From Chiridota heheva (lineage: Eukaryota > Echinodermata > Holothuroidea > Apodida > Chiridotidae): a stretch of 64,000 nucleotides of DNA. The stretch's first letter is position 1. Each line of letters starts with the position of its first letter. Positions 38,039-48,200 of this stretch are shown here, in pieces. Under the pieces are notes generated by a model. That model saw only the letters and a list, made by a program, of their open reading frames with translations. It searched no databases and was not told where the DNA came from. The stretch lies in contig JAIGNY010002305.1 in assembly GCA_020152595.1 (NCBI GenBank), positions 1,238,501 through 1,302,500 on the forward strand. Direction: 5' to 3'. Made by a program: the position numbers and the translations under genes.

Positions 38039-40672
38039 AAAGCTAAATGTGAAAAGTGACAAAGAGAGAAGAACAAAGGCTGGATGCTTTTCAGTTCAAG
38101 TGTTTAGGACGAATATTAAGAATACCTTGGACAGCATTGGTGAGCAGTGAGAGGATCATGGAGGTAACAGGGGTGAACAGAACTAGTGATGAATTAAAGA
38201 GATGTAGATGGAATTGGATCGGGCATGTGATAAGGCAAGAGTTGACGAGTCATGTAAGAGTTGACGAGTCATGTAAGAGTTGACGAGTCATGTAAGAGGT
38301 GACGAGTCATGTAAGAGTTGACGAGTCATGTAAGTGATGAGTCATGCAAGACATGACGAGTCATGTAAGAGGTGAAGAGTCAGGTTAGAGGTGACGAGTC
38401 ATGTAAGAGGTGACGAGTCATGTAAGAGGTGACGAGTCATGCAAGTGATGAGTCATGCAAGACATGACGAGTCATGTAAGAGGTGATGAGTCATGCAAGA
38501 CATGACGAGTCATGTAAGAGGTGACGAGTCATGCAAGAGGTGACGAGTCATGTAAGAGGTGACGAGTCATGCAAGACATGACGAGTCATGTAAGAGGTGA
38601 TGAGTCATGCAAGAGGTGATGAGTCATGCAAGAAGTGACGAGTCATGTAAGAGGTGAAGAGTCAGGTTAGAGGTGACGAGTCATGTAAGAGGTGACGAGT
38701 CATGTAAGAGGTGACGAGTCATGTAAGAGGTGACGAGTCATGCAAGTGATGAGTCATGCAAGACATGACGAGTCATGTAAGAGGTGAAGAGTCATGTAAG
38801 AGGTGATGAGTCATGTAAGAGGTGATGAGTCATGCAAGTGATGAGTCATGCAAGAGGTGATGAGTCATGCAAGACATGACGAGTCATGTAAGAGGTGACG
38901 AGTCATGCAAGAGGTGATGAGTCATGTAAGAGGTGATGAGTCATGCAAGTGATGAGTCATGCAAGAGGTGATGAGTCATGCAAGACATGACGAGTCATGT
39001 AAGAGGTGACGAGTCATGCAAGAGGTGACGAGTCATGTAAGAGGTGATGAGTCATGCAAGAGGTGACGAGTCATGCAAGAGGTGACGAGTCATGTAAGAG
39101 GTGACGAGTCATGCAAGAGGTGACGAGTCATGCAAGTGATGAGTCATGCAAGACATGACGAGTCATGTAAGAGGTGAAGAGTCATGTAAGAGGTGATGAG
39201 TCATGTAAGAGGTGATGAGTCATGCAAGAGGTGATGAGTCATGCAAGAAGTGACGAGTCATGCAAGAGGTGAAGAGTCATGTTAGAGGTGACGAGTCATG
39301 TAAGAGGTGACGAGTCATGTAAGAGGTGACGAGTCATGCAAGAGGTGATGAGTCATGCAAGTGATGAGTCATGCAAGACGTGACGAGTCATGTAAGAGGT
39401 GACGAGTCATGTAAGAGGTGATGAGTCATGTAAGAGGTGATGAGTCATGCAAGAGGTGATGAGTCATGCAAGAAGTGTGAGTCATGCAAGAGGTGAAGAG
39501 TCATGTTAGAGGTGATGAGTCATGTAAGAGGTGACGATGAGTCATGTAAGAGGTGACGAGTCATGCAAGAGGTGACGAGTCATGCAAGTGATGAGTCATG
39601 CAAGAGGTGAGTCATGTAAGAGGTGAAGAGTCATGTAAGAGGTGATGAGTCATGCAAGAGGTGATGAGTCATGCAAGAGGTGATGAGTCATGCAAGAAGT
39701 GACGAGTCATGCAAGAGGTGACGAGTCATGCAAGAGGTGACGAGTCATGCAAGAGGTGACGAGTCATGCAAGAGGTGACGAGTCATGTAAGAGGTGATGA
39801 GTCATGCAAGAGGTGACGAGTCATGTAAGAGGTGATGAGTCATGCAAGAGGTGACGAGTCATGTAAGAGGTGATGAGTCATGCAAGAGTCATGTAAGAGG
39901 TGAAGAGTCATGTAAGAGGTGATGAGTCATGTAAGAGGTGATGAGTCATGCAAGAGGTGATGAGTCATGCAAGAAGTGACGAGTCATGCAAGAGGTGATG
40001 AGTCATGCAAGAGGTGACGAGTCATGCAAGAGGTGACGAGTCATGCAAGAGGTGATGAGTCATGCAAGAGGTGATGAGTCATGCAAGAAGTGACGAGTCA
40101 TGCAAGAGGTGATGAGTCATGCAAGAGGTGACGAGTCATGCAAGAGGTGATGAGTCATGCAAGAGGTGATGAGTCATGCAAGAGGTGATGAGTCATGCAA
40201 GAGGTGATGAGTCATGCAAGAAGTGACGAGTCATGCAAGAGGTGATGAGTCATGCAAGAGGTGATGAGTCATGCAAGAGGTGATGAGTCATGTAAGAGGT
40301 GACGAGTCATGCAAGAGGTGACGAGTCATGCAAGAGGTGATGAGTCATGCAAGAGGTGATGAGTCATGCAAGAGGTGATGAGTCATGCAAGAGGTGACGA
40401 GTCATGCAAGAGGTGATGAGTCATGCAAGAGTGACAAGTCATGCAAGAGGTGACGAGTCATGCAAGAGTAGCATTGGAGTGGGCACCAGAGGGAAAGAGG
40501 AAAGTTGGAAGATCGAAGATAACATGGAGGAGGACGGTGACAAGAGAGGGATAGATATGGGTGCAGAAATTGGTCAGACGTACGGAGAGCTGCAGAGGAT
40601 CATGAAGGTTGGAGAGCAAGCGTCATGGCCTTATGTGCCGCAGGGCACAGAGAGATTAAGGTAAGGTAAGTT
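38039..40672 (+). pseudogene. 5'-truncated RTE-like LINE 3' end split by a minisatellite
   Basis: The upstream part (38,059-38,270) encodes TKREEQRLDAFQFKCLGRIL, then RIPWTALVSSERIMEVTGVN and RRC-type residues up to RWNWIGHVIRQ. This is the well-conserved C-terminal block after the reverse-transcriptase domain of RTE-class LINEs. The downstream part (about 40,466-40,665) continues it in mixed frames as ALEWAPEGKRKVGRSKITWR, RTVTRERD and RRAAEDHEGWRA, ending at ALCAAGHREIK. Between them lies about 2.2 kb of 19-bp repeats. The tail is GGTAAGGTAAG, and both sides carry TGTCCAACC. It is 5'-truncated and inactive. Confidence 0.85.
38236..40466. repeat. 19-bp minisatellite inside the LINE ORF, roughly 115-120 copies
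   Basis: The unit is GTGACGAGTCATGCAAGAG with C/T alternatives at CGAG/TGAG and TGTAAG/TGCAAG. Shorter 16-bp units (GTGATGAGTCATGCAA) and higher-order blocks recur, for example CAAGACATGACGAGTCATG. The first copies (AGAGTTGACGAGTCATGT) merge with the LINE codons after GTGATAAGGCAAGAG, so the array grew from the LINE's own sequence. Units with TGAGTCA contain the AP-1 consensus. Confidence 0.96.
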
Positions 40673-40681
40673 TGTCCAACC

Positions 40682-40990
40682 CATCAGTTTTCTTTCCTCT
40701 TCGAAATAATAACAAACTTGACATTTCTGCAGCATAACTTAGCCTAATCCCTTGCCCAAAAAATAATCTGGGTAATATTATTGCTATTTAAAAAAGTGAT
40801 ACAATGTACTGACAATAAATTACAATACATTCCCATGTCTATCTTTAAATGTTTTCACAAGCTTATGCTATCGTTTCTACACATATGATACCAAAATTTA
40901 AACTTAAATATCTCCTTAATGGAATAAGATTTCTTAATGCTTTTTTCCCCATTTTGTTTCTTTTGAAGTCTTCTTTCGTATAAGATACAC
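40682..40990. other. Non-coding flank
   Basis: TCTGCAGCATAACTTAGCC here resembles CCTGCAGCATAAGTAATCC at 37,675, hinting that both flanks belong to one older repeat into which the LINE inserted. The phrase TTTAAACTTAAATATCTCC with TTAATGGAATAAG at about 40,897 matches the right arm of the next element. Confidence 0.4.
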
Positions 40991-40999
40991 TTGTTTGAC

Positions 41000-41400
41000 C
41001 CCTGAACTAATCCTTTAAGGAGATGTTAAAGTTTAAAGTTCTGTCATATTTGTGTAGAAATGACTAGTGTAGTAACTCTACAATGTAAGGTTGGTGCCCT
41101 CATCATTACTTCCTTAACAATTAAATTTTAAAGGAAATTAACTTAACATTTCTACGATTTGAATTATTTTTCTCAAAACTTTCTTCAGGTGCAAAGTTAT
41201 AGTTACCTTTACTGGATTCTATTTTACTACTTTCCTGACATCTCCAATGGTTTTTAACTCACAAAATTGCAGGAATACTACGATAGAATACATAAGAGAC
41301 TTTGAGGATGTGACGTCACAACTAGTCTGGTTTCAGTCATTTCTACCCAAATGGTTCAGAACTTTAAACTTAAATATCTCTGTAATGGAATAAGATTAAA
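41000..41400. mobile_element. Foldback element of about 400 bp
   Basis: The left arm (about 41,000-41,080), read as its reverse complement, gives CATTTCTACACAAATATGAC, then AGAACTTTAAACTTTAACAT and CTCCTTAAAGGATTAG. The right arm (about 41,335-41,400) reads CATTTCTACCCAAATGGTTC, AGAACTTTAAACTTAAATAT, CTCTGTAATGGAATAAG. The arms are about 70 bp with roughly 80% match by eye. Target duplication not resolved. Confidence 0.6.
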
Positions 41401-41408
41401 ATTTGTTA
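41396..41408. repeat. Left 13-bp target-site duplication of a SINE
   Basis: TTAAAATTTGTTA, perfectly repeated at 41,660-41,672. Confidence 0.85.
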
Positions 41409-41659
41409 TCATTGACACATTTATACAATCATGGTAGGTAAAGTACCTTACATCCCTTAACAACAGCTAAGCTTATACAGAGATGTCCACGGCTCTTTGA
41501 TAAACCAGTTATGAAGCACCAGTTGCGAAAACCCACCGGGAATCGAACCCAGGACCTCTAGCATGCCAAGCAGACTCTATGACCACTAGACCACTTAAGA
41601 ACAGAAGTCAATGCCTAACGAACCAATTGTTTTCTGGTTGTTTTGTTATATCCTAGCTT
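41409..41659 (-). mobile_element. tRNA-derived SINE with perfect 13-bp target duplications
   Basis: On the minus strand GTGGTCTAGTGGTC (41,594-41,581) is an A-box region like that of tRNA-Glu/Gly. GGGTTCGATTCCC (41,550-41,538) is a perfect B box with a pairable T arm. The anticodon and acceptor stems do not pair well, so this is a SINE head and not a tRNA gene. About 57 bp lie between the tRNA-like part and the 5' target duplication, unusual for a SINE head. The tail after CCACGGCTC-type sequence has no long A-run. Similar tail sequence occurs at about 42,255-42,290. Confidence 0.8.
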
Positions 41660-41672
41660 TTAAAATTTGTTA
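41660..41672. repeat. Right 13-bp target-site duplication of the SINE
   Basis: TTAAAATTTGTTA, identical to 41,396-41,408. Confidence 0.85.
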
Positions 41673-42099
41673 CTGACCAAAATTTTAGGAAGAAAAAAAA
41701 AAAAAAAACGTGGCAAGGATTTTCACTGCCCAAAAAAATTTAATGTAGAAAATGGTTAATATTGCATCCATGCAGCATCTTCCAAAATGTATATTCCATC
41801 AATTTGATAGAATTACAGACCAGGATTTCCTAAAAAATAACTCAAAATACTCAAACATTAGGCTTAATGGTCAAGTACGTCCATGTTATACAGGCCCCTA
41901 TTAAAGGGTTTTAGGGGTGCTTCAGCCTTCTTCTACTTTCTTCCACCATGCCACTGTTTTCCCTCACACTACCCATTTGTTTTTACAAATCATTTAAATT
42001 CTTTCAAGAAAATTTCACTTTGATCATTGTTTCATTTTTCTTTTAATGCTGTGTAGTTCCCCAATACATTGAATGAGATGGAGATACGCTACTTATTTG

Positions 42100-42300
42100 A
42101 CGACGATGAGTGAACACACAAATACAATGACGGGGTCGTCGCCTGCGTATTTGGTTATGATAGTAACAATGCTATCATGAAATGCTTAATACGACCCGGA
42201 TGAGAACACAGGTACGATGTACGGACAGACATAACATCAACACCCAAGTCAAAGTCCACGGCCTTTCATAACCAGTTGTGGTGCACTGGTTTCATTGATT
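42100..42300. repeat. Dispersed element, copy 1 (paired with 55,096)
   Basis: GAGTGAACACACAAATACAATG, GCCTGCGTATTTGGTTATGA, TAGTAACAATGCTATCA and GGACAGACATAACATC match 55,096-55,244 in the same order. TGATAG and CTATCA form a 6-bp stem around TAACAATG in both copies. Only this copy continues into GTCCACGGCCTTTCATAACC, which resembles the SINE tail at 41,460-41,510. Confidence 0.75.
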
Positions 42301-42478
42301 CCTCTCTAATTTATGTTTCAAATGCCACTAACTTCAGGCAGCACTACCTTCAGGCTGCACGGCCTTTGATATCCAGTTAATGCATCTCGTTTTCCAGCCT
42401 ACCCCTTTCTGGTGCAAGCTAGGGGTTTCTTATATGAATGAGAACAATACAGGAACAAAACTGAGTTTCAATGCTTAA

Positions 42479-43048
42479 AGGAATAGTCCCATGGTTTTTT
42501 GTCAAATTCTATTTGAAAGAGCATACTTCTAGAGCCAATTTGGTATAAAAATCAGGTTGATATCATATTCCGTTCAGGAGATATGGATTTTTAAAAATTT
42601 CCCAATTGCATTTTAAAGTTTTTGTACAGTATGATGAAATCGTGTTTGATGTCATAGAGACAATTCCATTGCAAATGTTTATGTATTTCTTCGAACATTA
42701 ATTCGCTGTTTCTGTATGATTAGAAACAAGTTTCCAAAAGTAATTGAAGTAGGGTATATTTGGCAATGTAAATAAATACCTAACTTTCATTAATTTATTT
42801 TTCTAGTAGGTTTTACTAATAAAAAAGGATGATAGATTTTAATGAAATAAATCAACTTTGTGGGAGAATGTGTTGCTGTGATGTCATACTGAGCCTTTTC
42901 CTATTCCTTTATTGGCATTTTTTGTGAACCTTAAAATTTGAGAATCCTCCTGGTAGGAATAACATATGAACATGATTTTTGTACTAAATTGTTTCTAAAA
43001 TTTATATCTTTATTATGAAAGATTACGAAAAAACATGGGAATATTCCT
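42479..43048. mobile_element. 570-bp MITE with TTAA target duplications
   Basis: The termini AGGAATAGTCCCATGGTTTT and, reversed, AGGAATATTCCCATGTTTTT are inverted repeats of about 25 bp. TTAA lies directly outside both ends (42,475-42,478 and 43,049-43,052). TTAA targets are used by piggyBac and Kolobok families; the AGG ends favour Kolobok, but this is inference. No transposase. Confidence 0.82.
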
Positions 43049-43052
43049 TTAA

Positions 43053-43163
43053 GTCAAGCTAACCTGAAAACATGGGAATATTCCTTCAAGTCAAGCTAAC
43101 CTGAAAATATGGGAATATTCCTTTAAGTCAAGCTAACCTGAAAACATGGGAATATTCCTTTAA
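43053..43163. repeat. 37-bp tandem repeat (3 copies) built from the MITE right end
   Basis: GTCAAGCTAACCTGAAAAC + ATGGGAATATTCCTTTAA repeats three times directly after the TTAA element. Each copy contains the last ~18 bp of the element plus adjoining flank. Confidence 0.88.
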
Positions 43164-43169
43164 GGAGAT

Positions 43170-44870
43170 AATCAGGCCTAACCATCTATAGACATGGCAG
43201 AGTTGAATAAAATCAAACTAGAAGTAAAATCACCAGAATCTTACTGGTCTATGGAAATGTAGCAATGTTTTTATATTGGGTAAAAAACAGCATTAAAATT
43301 TGAGCAGATTAGTGTTTGAATTCTTTCAAATAGCACTTTTAGGTTTTAAATTTTGCAGGTCAAAGTTCATTCAATTTAATTCCTAAATCTGAAATCACTA
43401 AAAAAATGGGAAAGTCTATTTCTGCCAGAATTTGCTTGGGGTATATAAATACTCAAAACCTTCTCGTTAATATTTGCTGCCACAATTCAATATCTTTTGA
43501 ATACTTCCCTTACTATTTTGTTTCGTTTATTGCCTTCGCCCATATAACACGAACATACTTTACCATTTAACTGAGCCTTTACTACACTTTCATCTGAATC
43601 ATTATAAAGAAATCCAGCTCATTGTTGGTGTCAAATGCATTTCAGCACTGCATAAATTGCACCAACTGTAATCCACAGGTCTTGTTCCCAAGTCATATCC
43701 CCAACTTTTAATGGTAAACTGCAGCAAATAACGGCAGTACTCAGAGGAATATAAAGAAAACCAGAACAAACCAACAAGGAGCATAAAAGGTATAAAAAAA
43801 CAGAGCACCAACATTAACATAAAGAAACAACTGCTTACACCCTACCCCCTTTATTTTACTAAAAACAATGCAACACAGTTGAAAATGTGGGAACACCAAC
43901 CTCTTTTCTTCCCATCCCAATATGTGGCAAATATAAAACAATATTTAGTGTAATAAGGACCTCCTCTCCCCCTCCCCACTCGAAGAGCAAAATCAGATAT
44001 CTAACAGAATTTTTGTAAAGGGGAGTAGTTTCTGCCAGCATATTTGAGCTTGAGCTAAACGCATAACTCCCAATAAGTCTTACGTTTCAAATACTAAGCG
44101 GTAGCACTTAATCAATCTATGGCAAATGTAAGCACAAAATTATAACATCTAGTTTATGGGTGATTTCTGTTCTTCAGGTGTTGTTCTTAAAACTTCTTGA
44201 CTTGATCAATTGCTTTCAAATATTCTGGAGCAAAAACATGATTCACTTGTAACTCCTGTGATTGGTTTACTTGTTATCTTCATGTCATGTGACACACATC
44301 ACAGAATATGGTGACTGCTGATGAACAAAAGCAAGTTTTGTTGTAAGCCTGAAGTTGCCATCAACAAAAGTGACTATATGCACTGATTTCTGAAAGTCAA
44401 TTGTGTAAGGGATATGAAATGTTTGACAGGTGGAACAAAGAAGAAAAAATTTCTTCTTGCTAAGAATATGAGAATACAAGTCCACCACTTTCCAAGGGTG
44501 TAGGGGATGTGTACAGAGTTTTCTTTTTGCTAAAAAAATAAACAAACAGGCCCACACATTTTCAAAGGGGAGGGTATAAAAGTATTAGATGAAAATTGGC
44601 ACCTTCCAAGCCTACAGCAGTACAAGACCTTTTTATTTAACTTTTCAAGCTCTTTTCATTGTTTTTTTTTACTGTACTTCCTAATCTGGTTAGCCTTGGG
44701 GCAAATTTGCTCCGGCATCTCCCCATACCCTACAACAATTTATAGATTAAACCACACTTTTCACAACTTGCAAATCATTCATGCTACTAGGAATTATACC
44801 CCTCCCTACACTTTTCAAACTTGTCCTTACCTATTTTTCACCAATCTATTTATGTTCAATTTCAGTCTTG
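43170..44870. other. Downstream flank of the ILRUN homologue, nothing else supported
   Basis: AT-rich. May include distal 3' UTR of the minus-strand gene if a proximal poly(A) site is not used. The open frames here lack motifs. Confidence 0.45.
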
Positions 44871-44872
44871 AA

Positions 44873-44878
44873 TTTATT
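44873..44878 (-). terminator. Possible poly(A) signal of the ILRUN homologue
   Basis: Minus-strand AATAAA 210 bases downstream of the stop codon. It is the first clear hexamer seen below the stop; usage is unproven. Confidence 0.35.
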
Positions 44879-45087
44879 TGCAAGGATTGTACCACTGACC
44901 TCCGTGATTGAACAGGTAATCAACTTGACCACCTGATGATATAAATAGCATCTGGTTTCTCTAAAAACAATTGAAACTATCAGTCATATAAACTTCTCAT
45001 TCACTCATACTCAGTCCTCTGGTAGCATACAAATCATACACCCATCCACAATTGCTTACTTAAAAGAATACTTTCTCTGAGTTGTTG

Positions 45088-45294
45088 CTATGACACCCCG
45101 CCGTATGGCATGTGATTGGCCGGCGTATTGTCCTCCGTCTGCATATTTGAGTCTGTTGATTGAATCTGGCGTGTTGATTGGTGGAAAACTGGCAGATCGT
45201 TATGGTTGGTGTGATGGTTCATGACGGGAAACGAGGGTTGAGGTACTACCGCTGATGAAGAGGGATTGCTCATAGATTGTACATTGCTGGGGGT
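45088..45294 (-). CDS. ILRUN: ILRUN homologue coding exon 6 (residues 251-318, stop)
   Basis: The acceptor TTATTCTCCTACAG is followed by ACCCCCAGCAATG. It reads TPSNVQSMSNPSSSAVVP onward to NHMPYGGVS and TAG. Asn/His/Gln/Ser-rich and probably disordered. The YGG-type ending loosely recalls the PYPFGQS end of the human protein. Confidence 0.88.
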   Translation of the reverse strand, partial: TPSNVQSMSNPSSSAVVPQPSFPVMNHHTNHNDLPVFHQSTRQIQSTDSNMQTEDNTPANHMPYGGVS

Positions 45295-48200
45295 CTGTAG
45301 GAGAATAAAAGTACTTTGATATTTGATTGCACTATAGAGATATTCAAGATGCAAGGTCTGGCTGATCTGTGTACAAATGACTTATGAGGAAAAACTACCG
45401 TCGAAGACTGCCACCCTCCACCTCCATTCTTGAAAATTAAAAAACAATTTCTTTGCGAATTGAACATTTTTTCCAACTTTCTTCAGGTGGTAAAATATAA
45501 TTCATAGATTCTGGTTTCCAACCTTCCTACCATATCAAATAGCTTCAACTACTTAGCAGCTAACGGTTTTCTGCATCTTTTTGTGTACTATTCTTTCAAC
45601 CTGGGGCTTGACAATTTATTTTAAAGATAGAACTTGTCCTTGCTAGCGTACCAACTATATCAAAATACAAAAGAATCTCAATCACTTCATTTATATTTGT
45701 TTCTTGTCAGACCCAAACTCTGGTACCCATCTCAAGGTCAAATGGGATTGACTTGAGACTTATTTTGCCAGAGTTGGACTTTGCTTCAAGCCTTGAGGAC
45801 TGATAGCAACACTGGCAGGTGGCTTATTTACCCCACTAAGCGTAGCGGGGATATCTACGAGAGTTATACTTACCTTCCATGCTATAAATATGCAATCTGG
45901 TCACATGACCTGATTCTAACGCACTTCTAACCAACCTCAAAAACGTAGTTACCAGCCAGTCCTGACCTCCATATAATCTCTACTAACCCTCACTCTTTTT
46001 CAGCGCGATGTTTTCACAACATCGCTGGAACTGGTCAAATTTTCTTTTATAAATTTAACCTTTTTCTAACAATTTTCTCCTTTGCAGCTTCTACCAGGCA
46101 GGTTTTTACGCTGCTTTATCTTATCCGTTTCGCCTTTTCAAGTCTTCTGAGGTAAGACGAGGTAACCATGGGTCCGGAATTCCTTCGGTCCGACTTACAG
46201 GACTTTCCCGTGTAGCCTACACTTAGGATAGAGTGTTTTTTGTCTCCTTCCGCACAAAGCGGGTGGCTAGTTCGAGAGAGTCCCACTCTCGCGGCGGGTG
46301 TTTTTAGGCGGTAAAGGTATAACTTGAAGTAAATAGTTATGTTTCTGACTATATTAAAATTGAAATAATTGACTTATTTTGCCCGAGTTGGACTTGGATT
46401 GCAGCACCAGGAATTCAAACTCAGATGGGATGGACTCTAACCTTATTTGCCATAGCTGGTGGATTGGGATTTAAGTCAACTCTGAATGTCAGATTCAGAC
46501 TTAAATTTAAGCCCCAGGATTCACACTCAGTTAGTGTTGACTAAAGTCTATATTTTACCAGTTGGACTTGTATTCAAGCCCCAGGGAATCAAACTCAGAT
46601 GGGGTGGGCTGGAGTCTTATTCTGCCAGAGTTGAACTTGGAATTCAAGCCCCAGGACTCATACTCAGTTAGGGTGGACTCAAGTCTTGTTTTGCCTTTGT
46701 TCGACTTGGATAAAGTCCCAGTGACTTAAACTCTATTGGAGTGGGGGAAAGGGGGGGGGATTCAAATTGTCTTTTTGTCTAAGTTGGACTTGGAATCTAA
46801 GCCCACAGACTTGAACTCATAAGGGTGTATTGGAGTCTTATTATTTGCCCAAGTTAGGCTTGGAATTTAAGCCCCAAAAACTTGCACTCGTAAGGCTGGA
46901 CTGGAATCTTATTTGCCTGAGTTGGACTTGGATTCAAGCCCCAGGGAATCAAACTCAGATAATTAATAATTAAATAATTCCTGGCATTTAGGGATATTTG
47001 GGGCAACCAAAATGGTGCACCAGTGTTTACTTTACTAACCATTATTACACACTCTGTCCTTATAATGTCAGGGGACTATGCTGCCAGACAAGGGCAACAT
47101 AGTGAAGTGCTAATTTGACCAGACCCAGAAGAATAGTCTTTGATATCCACCCAGACCCAGAATTGATCCTAGAAAATTTCTAAAATGACAAATATTTTGT
47201 CAGATTTACAGGCAAAATCCTGGCACTGCCACTGAGGGATATTCCCTGGGGCAACCAAAATGGTGCAACAAGTCACCATTCACATAAAATTATTCCTAGT
47301 CTCTGTCAGACCCAAAATGTCCTAGTCTCTGATATGACCAGACCCAGAATTGATCCTAGTCTCTGATATGACCAGACCCAGAATTGATCCTAGTCTCTGA
47401 TATGACCAGACCCAGAATTGATCCTAGTCTCTGATATGACCAGACCCAGAACTGATCCTAGTCTCTGATATGACTCAGACAATTTATTTAGTCTTATGAC
47501 CAGACCCAGAGTTGGACTGACTAGACCCAGATTTGAATCTAGTCTCTGATATGACCAGGACAATTTTAATCAGTTGGTTCACAATTTACAAAACTGGCTA
47601 GGGACTTCAATGGAGTTGGTTTGTTTACAACACTGGCTAGTGGGTGATGTTCTTCAATAAATTGAAATTCAAATTAATTGAAAACTCACCTGGAATAAAG
47701 GTGTTCTGAATGGAGAGGATGGTGGGTTAGTACTAGTGCCATCTGGCATGTCACCCATACTCGTTTCTGTGTGGAATCAACAATTTCACTGATTGATTCA
47801 TAAGAATAGATTGATATGCAATTAAAGAACTGGTAAGGTACCGATATGATCAAGACCTTATTAAATTATAAAAACATATTTCATTACAAGAAAGCAAGAA
47901 ATCAATTTGTAACATGCATTTTTAGTTTTTTAATGTCAGCCCGTCAAAATTCCATCTTTCTTTTTAATTGATTCAAAATTTTGATATAGTTAGAGAAAAG
48001 AAGTTTATCAATTTTTATTTAATTATCAATTCTTATTTAATTGTCAAAAAGGTTTGCTTGTTCAAAATTAGCTAATTATTATTTTATTTCTTACCTAGCT
48101 GAAACTGACTGACTGATATTGATTGACAATTGATTGATTGATTGACAAATTGATTGATTGATTGACAAATTGATTGATTGATTGACAAATTGATTGATTG

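Noticed and set aside
38236..40466. CRISPR-like array
   Set aside because: Units are contiguous 16-19-bp tandem repeats without unique spacers, in an animal genome, inside a LINE.
41531..41605. Possible tRNA gene on the minus strand
   Set aside because: A and B boxes and T arm are good but the anticodon and acceptor stems do not pair, and 13-bp target duplications show a SINE.
45825..46335. U1-like snRNA gene (ATACTTACCT resembles the U1 5' end)
   Set aside because: Only about 10 bases match; the motif is part of an inverted repeat of a MITE and no Sm site or U1 stems follow.
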